Source: Daphnia pulex (taxonomy: Eukaryota; Arthropoda; Branchiopoda; Diplostraca; Daphniidae). From it: a stretch of DNA of 64,000 nt. The DNA lies in contig NC_060026.1 of NCBI RefSeq assembly GCF_021134715.1, forward strand, positions 8,361,001 to 8,425,000. The letters are read 5' to 3'. Positions 10,216-21,313 of this stretch are shown one piece after another (the stretch's first letter is position 1; each line of letters begins with the position of its first letter). The translations under genes and the position numbers were made by a program. A model generated the notes under the pieces. The model ran no database searches. It worked only from the letters and a program-made list of their open reading frames with translations, and had not been told where the DNA came from.

Positions 10216-10434
10216 TTGTGCTTTCGTGGGGCCTCTAAAGTGAGAAATTCTCCCATGAGACTATTTCCTATAAACTCCGCTTACGCTTCGGCCTGGGGAG
10301 TTTTGTCAGATTGGTGTGTGGGAAGGCGTTCCGATCCCCTGTGCAATGACGTAACTGTGGTAGAAGCCTTTTTAGCCGACCAGGCAAATTCTAAGGCGTA
10401 TAGCACGATTGGTGTTTATCGCTGGGCGGACCTC
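10216..10434 (+). mobile_element. tyrosine-recombinase retroelement remnant (DIRS/Ngaro-like), broken fossil
   Basis: The translated stretch SAYASAWGVLSDWCVGRRSD, then a V-V-x-A-F-L-A-D segment and AYSTIGVYR, matches the N-terminal core-binding part of DIRS-type tyrosine recombinases. Only a short piece is recognisable and the element is broken. Unassigned sequence from about 9800 may belong to it. It is present at the right end of each complete B block. Confidence 0.55.
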
Positions 10435-10483
10435 GATGGGCTGTCGTCGTTCATTTTGTATCAAGAAGTATACCAGAAGTGGA

Positions 10484-10554
10484 GCATAGATAGTTCAGTG
10501 CTAGAATACGCGCCCGCCACGCGGGCGGCCCGGGTTCGATTCCCAATCGATGCA
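10484..10554 (+). pseudogene. tRNA-Gly-like copy at the B1/A2 junction
   Basis: Full length, with GCC in the anticodon loop, but the acceptor no longer pairs (GCATAGA against TCGATGC), the D loop lost its conserved GG, and the T stem ends in CCCAA. The same decayed form stands at every B-to-A junction. Confidence 0.8.
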
Positions 10555-10757
10555 TTTTAATCACCGTTGCCTACGACAGATTGGTAGAATCTACTCTATT
10601 GAGTTTATTTTGCTGATATTCTTGCGCAGTACGCGTAAGGACGGTTCTTAGTGGTTAGTGGTGGTTGAAGCAATCTCTTTAAGCGGACTCTTTTTTGTTT
10701 GCGAGATTGGTTTAGATTACTTAATCTTCCTTTGATCATACCAATTGGCGAATAAAC

Positions 10758-10958
10758 CATTTGTAGGACAGAGAGGTACAAGTTATATCCATCGCAAGAC
10801 TCTGTGTTTGTATCGTGGAAACCCAAGATAGTTATCGGTTCAAACTCGTCGTGTTCCAACTGCTGTGGTAATCGACATTCAGACGCAAATGTTCCCCCTT
10901 TTGTAAACTCACTTGGTTCTATGCTCTCCCATTCCAAAAACTGTAGTCCCGTGTAGAT
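10758..10958 (-). other. orphan exon-like copy 7
   Basis: G to C in the ESGDG stretch. The donor side reads GTTTAT. Confidence 0.5.
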
Positions 10959-11136
10959 CTAAAGTCACATTTTGATAAAAAGAAAAAAAAAACAGCTGAC
11001 TAAGATTCAAATTGAATTAGGATACATGTGTGTTGAGATAACAAGATATAGAAACAATGGTGATTAATGTTATTTGAACGTTGTATCCGTTTTAAAAGCC
11101 TAAACATACCTTCACAAGAAATAAAATAATTTTGCT

Positions 11137-11208
11137 TGATCTCGACGTGATTTGAACACGCAACCTCCTGATCTGGAGTCAGGCGCGCTACCGTTGCGCC
11201 ACGAAATC
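11137..11208 (-). tRNA. tRNA-Trp (CCA), consensus copy
   Basis: Consensus body with the ATAAAAT-class 3' flank. Confidence 0.92.
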
Positions 11209-11490
11209 TTGATTTTCGATGTAATTACTATCTTTATATTTTGGTAACTACGGTGTCTTTTATAAAGGAATAGATTCTGATGGTAAGATTGATTATCACA
11301 CGAACACATTTAGTCTTTTGAAAGAGTCAGTCAGATTAGTCAGGTTATTTTTTTATATTTCCTTGGATCTTTTGATCGCCACAAGCCTTGATTTTCGTAA
11401 TAAAAGCTAACAAGCTTAGGCATGATAGTCGGCTACAATAGATGGGTTGTCGTCGTGCAATTTGTATTAAGAAGTATACGAAAGGGGTAA

Positions 11491-11561
11491 GCATCGATGG
11501 TTCAGTGGTAGAATGCACGCCTGCCTCGCGGGCGGCCCGGGTTCGATTCCCGGTCGATGCA
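11491..11561 (+). tRNA. tRNA-Gly (GCC), A37T variant
   Basis: A37 to T next to the anticodon, and T28 to A makes an A-G clash in the anticodon stem. Confidence 0.75.
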
Positions 11562-11764
11562 TTTTAATCACCATTGCCCAAGACAGATTGGTAGAATCTA
11601 CTCTATTGAGTTTAGTTTGCTGATATTTTTGCGCAGTACGTAAAAGGACGGTACTTAGTGGTTAGTGGTGGTTGAAACAATCTCTTTAAGCGGACTCTTT
11701 TTTGTTTGCCAGATTGGTTTAGATTACGTAATCTTCCTTTGATCATACCAATTGGCGAATAAAC

Positions 11765-11965
11765 CATTTGTAGGACAGAGAGGTACAAGTTATATCCATC
11801 GCCAGACTCTGTGTTTGTATCGTGGAAACCCAAGATAGTTATCGGTTCAAACTCGTCGTGTTCCAACTGCTGTGGTAATCGACATTCAGACGCAAATGTT
11901 CCCCCTTTTGTAAGCTCACTTGGTTCTATGCTCTCCCATTCCAAAAACTGTAGTCCCGTGTAGAT
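11765..11965 (-). other. orphan exon-like copy 8
   Basis: F to L (PSELTKGG). Confidence 0.5.
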
Positions 11966-12137
11966 CTAAAGTCAAATTTTGATAAAAAGAAAAAAAAACA
12001 GCTGACTAAGATTCAAATTGAATTAGGATACATGTGTGTTGAGATAACAAGATACAGAAACAATGGTGATTAATGTTATTTGAACGTTATATCCGTTTTA
12101 AAAGCCTAAACATATCTTCACAAGAAATATTTTTGTT

Positions 12138-12209
12138 TGATCTCGACGTGATTTGAACACGCAACCTCCAGATCTGGAGTCAGGCGCGCTACCGTTGCGC
12201 CACGAAATC
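12138..12209 (-). tRNA. tRNA-Trp (CCA), anticodon-stem variant
   Basis: The 3' anticodon strand is TCTGG in place of TCAGG, giving one T-T mismatch. The same change appears at 36832. Confidence 0.78.
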
Positions 12210-12491
12210 TTGATTTTCGATGTAATTACTATCGTTATATTTTGGGAACTACGGTGTCTTTTATAAAGGAATAGATTCTGATGGTAAGATTGATTATCAC
12301 ACGAACACATTTAGTCTTTTGAAAGAGTCAGTCAGATTAGTCAGGTTATTTTTTTATATTTCCTTGGATCTTTTGATCGCCACAAGCCTTGATTTTCGTA
12401 ATAAGAGCTAACAAGCTTAGGCATGATAGTCGGCTACAATAGATGGGTTGTCGTCGTGTAATTTGTATCAAGAAGTATACGAAAGGAGTAA

Positions 12492-12562
12492 GCATCGATG
12501 GTTCAGTGGTAGAATGCTCGCCTGCCACGCGGGCGGCCCGGGTTCGATTCCCGGACGATGCA
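12492..12562 (+). tRNA. tRNA-Gly (GCC), acceptor variant
   Basis: T66 to A gives an A-A mismatch at pair 7-66; otherwise consensus. Confidence 0.82.
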
Positions 12563-12764
12563 TTTTAATCACCATTGCCCAAGACAGATTGGTAGAATCT
12601 ACTCTAATGAGTTTAGTTTGCTGATATTCTTGCGCAGTACGTATAAGGACGGTACTTAGTGGTTAGTGGTGGTTGAAGCAATCTCTTTAAGCGGACTCTT
12701 TTTTGTTTGCCAGATTGGTTTAGATTACTTAATCTTCCTTTGACCATACCAATTGGCGAAAAAC

Positions 12765-12965
12765 CATTTGTAGGACAGAGAGGTACAAGTTATATCCATC
12801 GCCAGACTCTGTGTTTGTATCGTGGAAACCCAAGATAGTTATCGGTTCAAACTCGTCGTGTTCCAACTGCTGTGGTAATCGACATTCAGACGCAAATGTT
12901 CCCCCTTTTGTAAACTCACTTGGTTCTATGCTCTCCCATTCCAAAAACTGTAGTCCCGTGTAGAT
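12765..12965 (-). other. orphan exon-like copy 9
   Basis: Reference protein sequence. Confidence 0.5.
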
Positions 12966-13138
12966 CTAAAGTCACATTTTGATAAAAAGAAAAAAAAAAC
13001 AGCTGACTAAGATTCAAATTGAATTAGGATACATGTATGTTGAGATAACAAGATATAGACACAATGGTGATTAATGTTATTTGAACGTTATATCCGTTTT
13101 AAAAGCCTAAACATACCTTCACAAGAAACATTTTTGCT

Positions 13139-13210
13139 TGATCTCGACGTGATTTGAACACGCAACCTCCTGATCTGGAGTCAGGCGCGCTACCGTTGCG
13201 CCACGAAATC
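13139..13210 (-). tRNA. tRNA-Trp (CCA), consensus copy
   Basis: Consensus body; only the leader sequence varies. Confidence 0.92.
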
Positions 13211-13492
13211 TTGGTTTTCAATTTAATTACTATCGTTATATTTTGGGAACTACGGTGTCTTTTATAAAGGAATAGATTCTGATGGTAAGATTGATTATCA
13301 CATGAACACATTTAGTCTTTTGAAAGAGTCAGTCAGATTAGTCAGGTTATTTTTTTATATTTCCTTGGATCTTTTGATCGCCACAAGCCTTGATTTTCGT
13401 AATAAAAGCTAACAAGCTTAGGCATGATAGTCGGCTACAATAGATGGGTTGTCGTCGTGCAATTTGTATCAAGAAGTATACGAAAGGGTTAA

Positions 13493-13563
13493 GCATCGAT
13501 GGTTCAGTGGTAGAATGCACGCCTGCCTCGCGGGCGGCCCGGGTTCGATTCCCGGTCGATGCA
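13493..13563 (+). tRNA. tRNA-Gly (GCC), A37T variant
   Basis: Same pair of changes (T28A, A37T) as at 11491. Confidence 0.75.
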
Positions 13564-13766
13564 TTTTAATCACCATTGCCCAAGACAGATTGGTAGAATC
13601 TACTCTATTGAGTTTAGTTTGCTGATATTCTTGCGCAGTACGTAAAAGGACGGTACTTAGTGGTTAGTGGTGGTTGAAACAATCTCTTTAAGCGGACTCT
13701 TTTTTGTTTGCCAGATTGGTTTAGATTACTTAATCTTCCTTTGATCATACCAATTGGCGAATAAAC

Positions 13767-13967
13767 CATTTGTAGGACAGAGAGGTACAAGTTATATCCA
13801 TCGCCAGACTCTGTGTTTGTATCGTGGAAACCCAAGATAGTTATCGGTTCAAACTCGTCGTGTTCCAACTGCTGTGGTAATCGACATTCAGACGCAAATG
13901 TTCCCCCTTTTGTAAACTCACTTGGTTCTATGCTCTCCCATTCCAAAAACTGTAGTCCCGTGTAGAT
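13767..13967 (-). other. orphan exon-like copy 10
   Basis: Reference protein sequence; GTTTAT donor side. Confidence 0.5.
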
Positions 13968-14139
13968 CTAAAGTCACATTTTGATAAAAAGAAAAAAAAA
14001 CAGCTGACTAAGATTCAAATTGAATTAGGATACATGTGTGTTGAGATAACAAGATATAGAAACAATGGTGATTAATGTTATTTGAACGTTATATCCGTTT
14101 TAAAAGCATAAACAATCCTTCACAAGAAACATTTTTGCT

Positions 14140-14211
14140 TGATCTCTACGTGATTTGAACACGCAACCTCCTGATATGGAGTCAGGCGCGCTACCGTTGC
14201 GCCACGAAATC
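14140..14211 (-). tRNA. tRNA-Trp (CCA), variant at the A2/B2 edge
   Basis: C66 to A breaks pair 7-66, and G37 beside the anticodon is T. The anticodon itself is unchanged. Confidence 0.7.
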
Positions 14212-14453
14212 TTGATTTTCAATGTAATTACTATCGTTATATTTTAGGAACTACGGTGTCTTTTATAAGGGAATGAATATCCCAAATATCCCAATCAGCT
14301 AAAAGCCAACGAACTGCGTAAAATTTTTCTTCATATTGGACCAGTAATCTTCAAGGGAATTTTATAAACAGAAAAGTAAACCCATTTTTTGTATTAAGAG
14401 TTGTAAATTCGTATTCTCTGCTCTAGTATACGTTGTCTAAAACCTACTCTTAA

Positions 14454-14639
14454 TTGGCTCAAGATTTTTTGCAATATTTTGCTTTTCAATTTGGAGAAAT
14501 TTATAGCAAGAACCACCTCATTCACAATGTTCATTCACTCATTCATTTAGTTGATGACTTGAGATCGATGGCTCACTTAATTAATTTTTTCTCTGCTTTT
14601 CCATATGAAACTTTCTGGGGTCACGTGAAGATGCTTTAA
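14454..14639 (+). pseudogene. transposase C-terminal fragment, B2
   Basis: As at 6449, with A in place of T at residue 10 (FLQYFAFQF), the majority form. Confidence 0.6.
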
Positions 14640-17063
14640 AAATGCTTTTTAAAATTGGGTTCCGTCTTTTGCAATGATAACAACTAATAAATAATAAATA
14701 ATAACACTTGTATTTCCCCATATGGATTTCAGAGTTTGGCGTAATGTTGTATTCAGCTCGTCATTTCATAGATCAATGTCGTACAGAAATGCAGTATTTG
14801 CAGAAGGTTGGTTTACCGATGTAACTTAAATTTTGCAGTGTAATTTTCAAGCTGGGTCCTATGCTAAACCAATGTAGGAATTCAACTACTGCGAATAATC
14901 CTCACTTTAATATGTAATGTTGGCAAAATTGCGGCTATGATTAGAATTTTTGTATTGGACTGGCAAGTTTGACCAAATGCGGTACCAAACTCTTCATCAT
15001 TATGTCTGCTTTGGTCTAAGCTGAGAAAATCGGTGTCAGCGGAATGTTGGTTAACCTATCAGAAACTTGTCCCTATTCTAAACTAATCTTGAAATCCTTT
15101 CATTACAAATTATTTGTTGGATACATTGGTTATCTGCGATGTACAAAACATGAAAATCTCAAAGGTGCATACAGACATTGGGTTGGTAGCGGGGTACTTA
15201 CATTGGTTGAACCTGACTTTTCAAACGTGGCCCAATTTGCATATTGGCCTGGCTGTTTAAATCGTAATTCCAATATTTTTCAAGCCGTGACCCCATTTGC
15301 ATTCATTTAAATAGATTAACCAACGCTAACCTTACCGAAATGAACATAGGCTTGACATATTGGGCAATATTGCGAGCAATATTGTTTCTTGCCCGTGAAT
15401 CAGGCACGTCAGTTGATGTTGATTTCCACCATGGCCCACCAAGTTATCCGATTTTGCAACAATATTGTGTTTTTGATCCAAACAAGTGAAATGGCTAATT
15501 ATGCCCCTTCCCAGAACCTAATTTTGTAAAAAACAGAACCAAAACGAAACTGCCAAATACTAATTATGCCGAGCCTTCATCATCATCATCGGAGCGTCCG
15601 GCAACAAAGAAGTCTAACAAGTAGTGCAAGTTACACCTGTAGCTCCACGTATTCCCCAAGGTACATTCATTATGGAATTTTGTTATATTTTTCTCTCAAT
15701 ACAGTGTTCATGTTGCCTTGTGTATTTCAGGAAATAAAGTTAACTCGGAACCGAAAAGTGAAAGAGAGTAACCATAAGGAAAAGGGTGATGGCTCTACAA
15801 CACAAGCAGGTGATTCTATACGGGTTTTGAAGGTGATATGGTGAAATAGCATACTATTTTTTCTTCATTGCAGAAGCTCTAAAAAACCTAACAACGGCAA
15901 CATCAAATAAGACTGTAACCAAAGCCCAGAAGTCAAAAGGTACGATATGTAATAATTTGAATTATGAAACTGTAAGTCCAGATTATAACTTTTTATATTT
16001 GTGGTATAGTAACTCCTGCTGAAAAGCCAGAGTCTGATTCGTCTGTTCTGTAACAAGCTCACCCTTCTGTCCCTTTAGAAAGAGTTATGAAAATCTAGAT
16101 CACAATAGCTCTGAAGAATCTACGTCAGAGGACGAGGTGAAAGAAAGGAATTCAAATGACTGAAATACGCCTTCAGAACGGGAACTCATCCAGCAAAAGA
16201 AGAAGGGGGAGGGGGTGTTTCACGAACAAGATGAAGAGACCAGAAGATGAAACGGTAACTCAACCGATAGAAGGGGGTGTGGCTCACGTCCAAATGAGAG
16301 AAACCAGAGAAATTTTGGTGTAAAACGACGAGGTAATACAGGATGTTATTTCTGTAAGCGATGAAGACATATTGGGTAAGGAAAATGTCTTTATTGGTAC
16401 ACCTAAGTGACAACTACTAAAGATTTCTTTTGTTTACTTGTTTGTTGTTGTAGTAATCCAGCAGGCAGAAAAAGCAATGTTGGTACAGGTTGACGTTGCA
16501 AAAATGCTTATTGAGATCAAAATGGGAATACAGCAGCTGACTGACTTGTTCATGACGAGGAGACTTGAAATCGCTACCAACCTGCCTACACCAATTAATG
16601 GCTCGCCATGCTCAACTGACTGTGCCAATGAGTTGCCTGTGACAACTCAGACGTTTTTCGAGGAACTTGAAGTTAAGATGAGGAATGATGCAACGCTAAA
16701 GACACAAATCAGAAACGTCCTGACCCTGGTGAGGACCAACAAGAGCCTAAAGGCTATTGTCAGAAATGTATTAAAGAGCCTTATGTCTAAAGAGCTCAAA
16801 ATGATGTACTTCCCCCGTAAAAAAACTAAAGTTAAACACGTCTTTACTGATATGTAGATGATTTGTTCCTTTGTAATCGGTAAACTTTTAAAGCAATTCC
16901 CTTTTTTCTACCTGTTTTAATCTTTTTTGTTTACTCTTTAATTTAGACATAATTGGGCGTTGGGCCAGCAACACCAGCCAAGAGTTGACAAACGACACCA
17001 TTCTAAAGGAAATGGGATTAGACACTTTCGCTAATGCAGCGGATGAGGACGGTGGGGTCGCTG

Positions 17064-17068
17064 ATAGG
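17064..17068. repeat. target site duplication, left (ATAGG)
   Basis: ATAGG stands on both sides of the Copia element (again at 19162-19166); other B copies have it once. Confidence 0.92.
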
Positions 17069-17326
17069 TGTTGAGTTGAATAAAAGAGTTTACATGTTGC
17101 TGAATGTACTTTGTTCAACATACCAGGCTCTGTCTTATAGTCACACGTGTGCCAATACAATTTACCATTATTACATCCTCATTACACACGATTATTCACA
17201 GTACCTTAGTGACAGGAGAGACAGAGAGAGAAGAAGCTAGTGGCGAGCTTGACAGTAACGAGGAAAGGGTTGAGGTGGATGCTAAACAGCATCTCATCTG
17301 ACGGGTGTGGGTTTTGCCGCTCAACA
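17069..17326 (-). repeat. Copia 3' LTR
   Basis: 258 bp, TG...CA ends with short inverted TGTTGAG/CTCAACA termini. A purine-rich tract GAGGGAGAG (minus strand, 17327-17335) abuts it. Confidence 0.93.
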
Positions 17327-17416
17327 CTCTCCCTCAAAACATACAAACGGAAGATGGATTTATTCAAAAGAGGAAAAAGGGGGATTAGGATGTTGCTACT
17401 TAATCGGTGAATTTTC

Positions 17417-17790
17417 TCACTCCAATTCTGAAGTCGATTGTGCGATATCAGGGTGTTTCTTGCTTAACCACGCTACAGGGCCACCATGCAAGAGAAAATG
17501 GATACTTCCAGAGGTGGAACGGCATTGGTTTCGATCGCCGGCGGAGTTAGCGTCGGTGTATCCGATGAGTCCACATTGGCTTCCACCTAGCCAGACCTGT
17601 CCGACGGCGTATGCAATGTCCGGTCTAGTCATCAGTGCGACGTAGAGGAGGGCGCCGACTGCTGCACGGTAAGGGTACGGAAAGGCAGTCTTCTCTCCCT
17701 CGCCCTTTGAGACGTTGTCTGATGCGAGATGGACACTTGGGTCGGCCGGGATCAACTTCGGGGGAAGGTCCGACATTTTGAAGCGTTTAC
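17417..17790 (-). pseudogene. Copia RT-RNase H remainder (fossil)
   Basis: Contains MTRPDIAYAVGQV and GYTDANSAGDRNQCRSTSG, landmarks of the Copia reverse transcriptase end and RNase H. It is a remnant of pol only. Confidence 0.85.
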
Positions 17791-17798
17791 ACAGTTTC

Positions 17799-18861
17799 TT
17801 AAACATGTGTGATTGGGATAGGAGAAAAAAAAACTTCCTCGTTTGCGCGATCGCGGTGGTTGCGTTGGTTTGGTCGGTTGTCTCGATGACGGCTTGATTG
17901 ACCTCGAGAATCATCACGGTAGTTTTGTCTGTTGTCTCGATAGTTGGAGTTGTTGTTACGTGGGTTGTAGTCTCGTTTCGGGTCTTTGCTGTGGGCGTCA
18001 TTGGCTACTGCCTCTTTCTGCACTCTGTTCGGGTGGGATGCGAAGAACGCAACATCAATGGGGTCGGCCTGACCGTTGTTGAGTGATTTCGATCTAAGTT
18101 CTTCAGTGACTGATCTGGCAGTTAAGTTTACCAGATTCCTCTCGGCCGATGGAACGCTGTCCCACACTGACAGGAAATGCCTGAAACTTGGCGGCAACGT
18201 TTGTAGCATTCTCACAATCAGTGCCTGTTCGGATATAAATCATAAGTTCCTTTCATACACACTTGATCGGTTACCTGTGAGTCTATAGAGTCACAGTCCG
18301 TGTAGACAATCAACAATCAACAATTTCTCGTACACATTCAATCAGTTACCTGTGATTTGTGATCACAGTCCATGTGTAGACTCACAAGTTTCTCGTACAC
18401 ATTCAATCAGTTACCTGTGATTTGGGATCACAGTCCATGTGCAGACTCAAAAATTTCTCGTACACATTCAATCAGTTACCTGTGATTTGTGATCACAGTC
18501 CATGTGTAGACTCAAAAGTTTCTCGTACACATTCAATCAGTTACCTGTGATTTGGGATCACAGTCCATGTGCAGACTCAAAAATTTCTCGTACACATTCA
18601 ATCGGTTACCTGTGATTTGGAATCACAGTCCATGTGTAGACTCAAAAGTTTCTCGTGTTCACATGTGGTTCACAAGACCAAGATAAAAGTTCTAGTTGAA
18701 ACATCTTATGTAATTACCTCATTTGGTTTCCTGTCGTAACCCAGGACTATCCCATCCAGTTTCTTTTGCTTCAGTTTCAGCATGACTGCAAATTTCCATT
18801 GCGGAAAATTCACTCCATTGAATTCTGTGGAATCACGTTTGCCCTCGGAATTCTCTGCCAT
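17799..18861 (-). pseudogene. Copia gag region (fossil)
   Basis: The frame opens at 18861 (minus) soon after the primer site with MAENSEG and a NFPQWKF-like motif. Further on TLPPSFRHFLSVWDS and an Asn/Arg-rich tail resemble Copia gag. The region is broken and carries a minisatellite (18236-18655). Confidence 0.7.
18236..18655. repeat. 65-66-bp minisatellite inside Copia
   Basis: About six tandem copies share TTTCTCGTACACATTCAATC, TTACCTGTGATTTG and GATCACAGTCCATGTG. The first copies are the most diverged. Each unit has a short palindromic TGTGAT/ATCACA core. Confidence 0.9.
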
Positions 18862-18887
18862 TTTTTTTATTTAATTGTGTGGGCGTC

Positions 18888-18903
18888 AGCTGGGCCCGTA
18901 ACC
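18888..18903 (-). promoter_or_regulatory. Copia primer-binding site
   Basis: Directly after the 5' LTR the minus strand reads GGTTACGGGCCCAG, one base from the site of Drosophila copia, which pairs with an internal piece of initiator tRNA-Met. Confidence 0.75.
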
Positions 18904-19161
18904 TGTTGAGTTGAATAAAAGAGTTTACATGTTGCTGAATGTACTTTGTTCAACATACCAGGCTCTGTCTTATAGTCACACGTGTGCCAATACAATTTAC
19001 CATTATTACATCCTCATTACACACGATTATTCACAGTACCTTAGTGACAGGAGAGACAGAGAGAGAAGAAGCTAGTGGCGAGCTTGACAGTAACGAGGAA
19101 AGGGTTGAGGTGGATGCTAAACAGCATCTCATCTGACGGGTGTGGGTTTTGCCGCTCAACA
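18904..19161 (-). repeat. Copia 5' LTR
   Basis: 258 bp; I found no difference from the LTR at 17069-17326. Confidence 0.93.
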
Positions 19162-20318
19162 ATAGGAAGAAACTCACTGCCATTAAGAAAACTGCCATAG
19201 ACAAGTTTTTAAAGCAAAAAGTACGACGTGGAACGGCAGACGAAGCCGTCAACAACGATTAAACTTAAAAAACACGTAATTTGGAGTTGTTTGCTCTTTG
19301 CTACCACGTTTAATAAACTGTATTGGCAGCTATATCTGTTTTCGTTTCATTAATTAGCCCAATCCCCATTTTTGATCTGTTCCAATGCACCGTCTGTTTC
19401 AGAAACCTTGCATTGGCTTCAGTTCGTAACCGCACATATATGATGATTTGGTACAACATTGTTGTTTACATATGATTCTTTATCATGGTTAAACATTGGC
19501 TTCAAATAACGGTCTTTCAAGATGGAGATGAGTCAGGCACAAGATAGAGCCAATATTCCACCGATATTCCACCAAGGTCGTATTGGCCCAATGCTAAAAT
19601 TGGACGAATGGTGGACCTGTCTCATATCGATCTTGCAACAACGTTAAATTTGCTTCCAGCACAATATTGGTCCAATGCAGCAATTGTTTCAGAAATCTCA
19701 TGTTGGTTGCAGTTCGTAACCGCACATATGTGGTGCATTCGCACAAAGGTACACTTTCTCCTTACAGTAGATTCAGTGAGATGATGCTTACGATGCGCGA
19801 AATTATGAGAATTCGTCCAGATGTGTAAATAGACAATACGACCGGTTAGTATCGTTGAACTTCCTGGAATTGGAGACAATTAGTTGGGCTAGATTTATCC
19901 CGGCTGTGGACGTCGACCACACCGAGGAGCTACAATCAGAGGCGGCCTGAAAGTAGGATGGGACGGTCCAACGGTTGCGTCTTCTGGCATCTGCGGAATT
20001 GAGCCTAAACACGGATGTCGTCTGCAAATTCCTAATGGGTAAACGGTGAATGGTCCTGAATCCAGATACTTACAACATTTCCTATTCAAAAAAATATTCT
20101 AAGTCCACTGAAATACAAGTTACAAAGCCTGGACTCTCTACTGAGTCCAAGCCGACAACAAAGACAATTCAACGGGTATTTGACCTGAGGGGGAGGACTC
20201 AAGACTCGGGACAGGAAGGTTCAATGAAGAGACGCTTACTGTTTGAGTGTTTGTGAATGGATCATTGAGCTAACCTGAAATCGGCCAACTCAAGATGGTG
20301 TTTTGAGCCAGGACTCTT

Positions 20319-20537
20319 TTGTGCTTTCGTGGGGCCTCTAAAGTGAGAAATTCTCCCATGAGACTATTTCCTATAAACTCCGCTTACGCTTCGGCCTGGG
20401 GAGTTTTGTCAGATTGGTGTGTGGGAAGGCGTTCCGATCCCCTGTGCAATGACGTAACTGTGGTAGCAGCCTTTTTAGCCGACCAGGCAAATTCTAAGGC
20501 GTATAGCACGATTGGTGTTTATCGCTGGGCGGACCTC
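20319..20537 (+). mobile_element. tyrosine-recombinase retroelement remnant, B2
   Basis: Same fossil piece as in B1 with minor differences; broken. Confidence 0.55.
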
Positions 20538-20587
20538 GATGGGCTGTCGTCGTTCATTTTGTATCAAGAAGTATACCAGAAGTGCAA

Positions 20588-20665
20588 GCATGGATGGTTC
20601 AGTGCTGGATGGTAGAATGCGCGCCCGCCACGCGGGCGGCCCGGGTTCGATCCCCAATCGATGCA
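20588..20665 (+). pseudogene. tRNA-Gly-like copy at the B2/A3 junction
   Basis: Junction-type decay plus a 7-bp tandem duplication in the D arm, making it 78 nt. Confidence 0.85.
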
Positions 20666-20867
20666 TTTTAATCACCGTTGCCTACGACACATTGGTAGAA
20701 TCTATTCTATTGAGTTTATTTTGCTGATATTCTTGCGCAGTACGCGTAAGGACGGTTCTTAGTGGTTAGTGGTGGTTGAAGCAATCTCTTTAAGCGGACT
20801 CTTTTTTGTTTGCGAGATTGCTTTAGATTACTTAATCTTCCTTTGATCATACCAATTGGCGAAAAAC

Positions 20868-21068
20868 CATTTGTAGGACAGAGAGGTACAAGTTATATCC
20901 ATCGCCAGACTCTGTGTTTGTATCGTGGAAACCCAAGATAGTTATCGGTTCCAACTCGTCGTGTTCCAACTGCTGTGGTAATCGACATTCAGACGCGAAT
21001 TTCCCCCCTTTTGTAAACTCACTTGGTTCTATACTCTCCCATTCCATAAACTGTAGTACTGTGTAGAT
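20868..21068 (-). other. orphan exon-like copy 11
   Basis: The most diverged copy: T to K, F to L and changes in the first codons; still open. Confidence 0.5.
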
Positions 21069-21241
21069 CTAAAGTCACATTTTGATAAAAAGAAAAAAAC
21101 AGCAGCTGACTACAATTCAAATTGAATTAGGATACATGTGTGTTGAGATAACAAGATATAGAAACAATGGTGATTAATGTTATTTGAACGTTGTATCCGT
21201 TTTAAAAGCCTAAACATACCTTCACAAGAAACATTTTTGCT

Positions 21242-21313
21242 TGATCTCGACGTGATTTGAACACGCAACCTCCTGATCTGGAGTCAGGCGCGCTACCGTT
21301 GCGCCACGAAATC
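21242..21313 (-). tRNA. tRNA-Trp (CCA), consensus copy
   Basis: Duplicate of the gene at 206. Confidence 0.92.

Larger units (their letters stand above)
6271..10434. repeat. B block 1 (4,164 bp)
   Basis: The first of six copies. The left junction follows the tRNA-Trp leader at a fixed point; A sequence resumes about 45 bp before tRNA-Gly. The B block therefore replaces about 190 bp of A spacer rather than being simply inserted. Contents in order: transposase piece (6449-6634), about 900 bp without a recognisable gene but with repeated CCAATATT/ATTGGNC words, DUF4806 gene remains (7561-9158), a 73-bp direct repeat pair (9278-9350 and 9568-9640), about 570 bp unassigned (9650-10215), and a tyrosine-recombinase remnant. 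It shares many private differences with B6. I see no terminal inverted repeats for the whole block. Confidence 0.9.
10435..14274. repeat. A array 2 (about four units)
   Basis: Starts inside the ~45-bp leader shared with the B tail and runs to the B2 junction. Three units carry A37T or otherwise altered tRNA-Gly, and no Gly here is consensus. Confidence 0.95.
17069..19161 (-). mobile_element. Copia (Ty1-like) LTR retrotransposon, short internally deleted copy
   Basis: 258-bp LTRs at both ends begin TGTTGAG and end CTCAACA and look identical base for base, so insertion was recent. A 5-bp target duplication flanks it. Parts in minus-strand order: 5' LTR, primer site, gag region, a short RT/RNase H remainder, purine tract, 3' LTR. 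At 2.1 kb it is far shorter than a complete Copia (about 5 kb); most of pol is missing, so it is broken and would depend on helper copies. It lies within the last exon of the B2 DUF4806 gene. Confidence 0.93.
15566..19262 (+). pseudogene. DUF4806-type gene, B2, split by Copia
   Basis: The DUF4806 exon is whole at 16454-16857. The final exon (16947 onward) is split after the glycine-rich GGVAD stretch by the Copia insertion and resumes at 19162. AATAAA follows at about 19312. Upstream pieces show the same stops as in B1. Confidence 0.6.
14275..20537. repeat. B block 2, interrupted by a Copia element
   Basis: 6,263 bp; removing the Copia element and one target duplication leaves about 4,165 bp, the normal B length. 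Same order of parts as B1. The 14640-15565 stretch holds no recognisable gene. Confidence 0.9.

Noticed and set aside
6271-10434. B block as one complete DNA transposon
   Set aside because: I found no terminal inverted repeats or target duplication at its borders, and its right end is a different, retroelement-derived fossil.
15044-15310. An 88-codon ATG frame in B2, B3, B4 and B5
   Set aside because: Closed by stops in B1 and B6, no splice context or family match, and it lies in sequence rich in ATTGG words.
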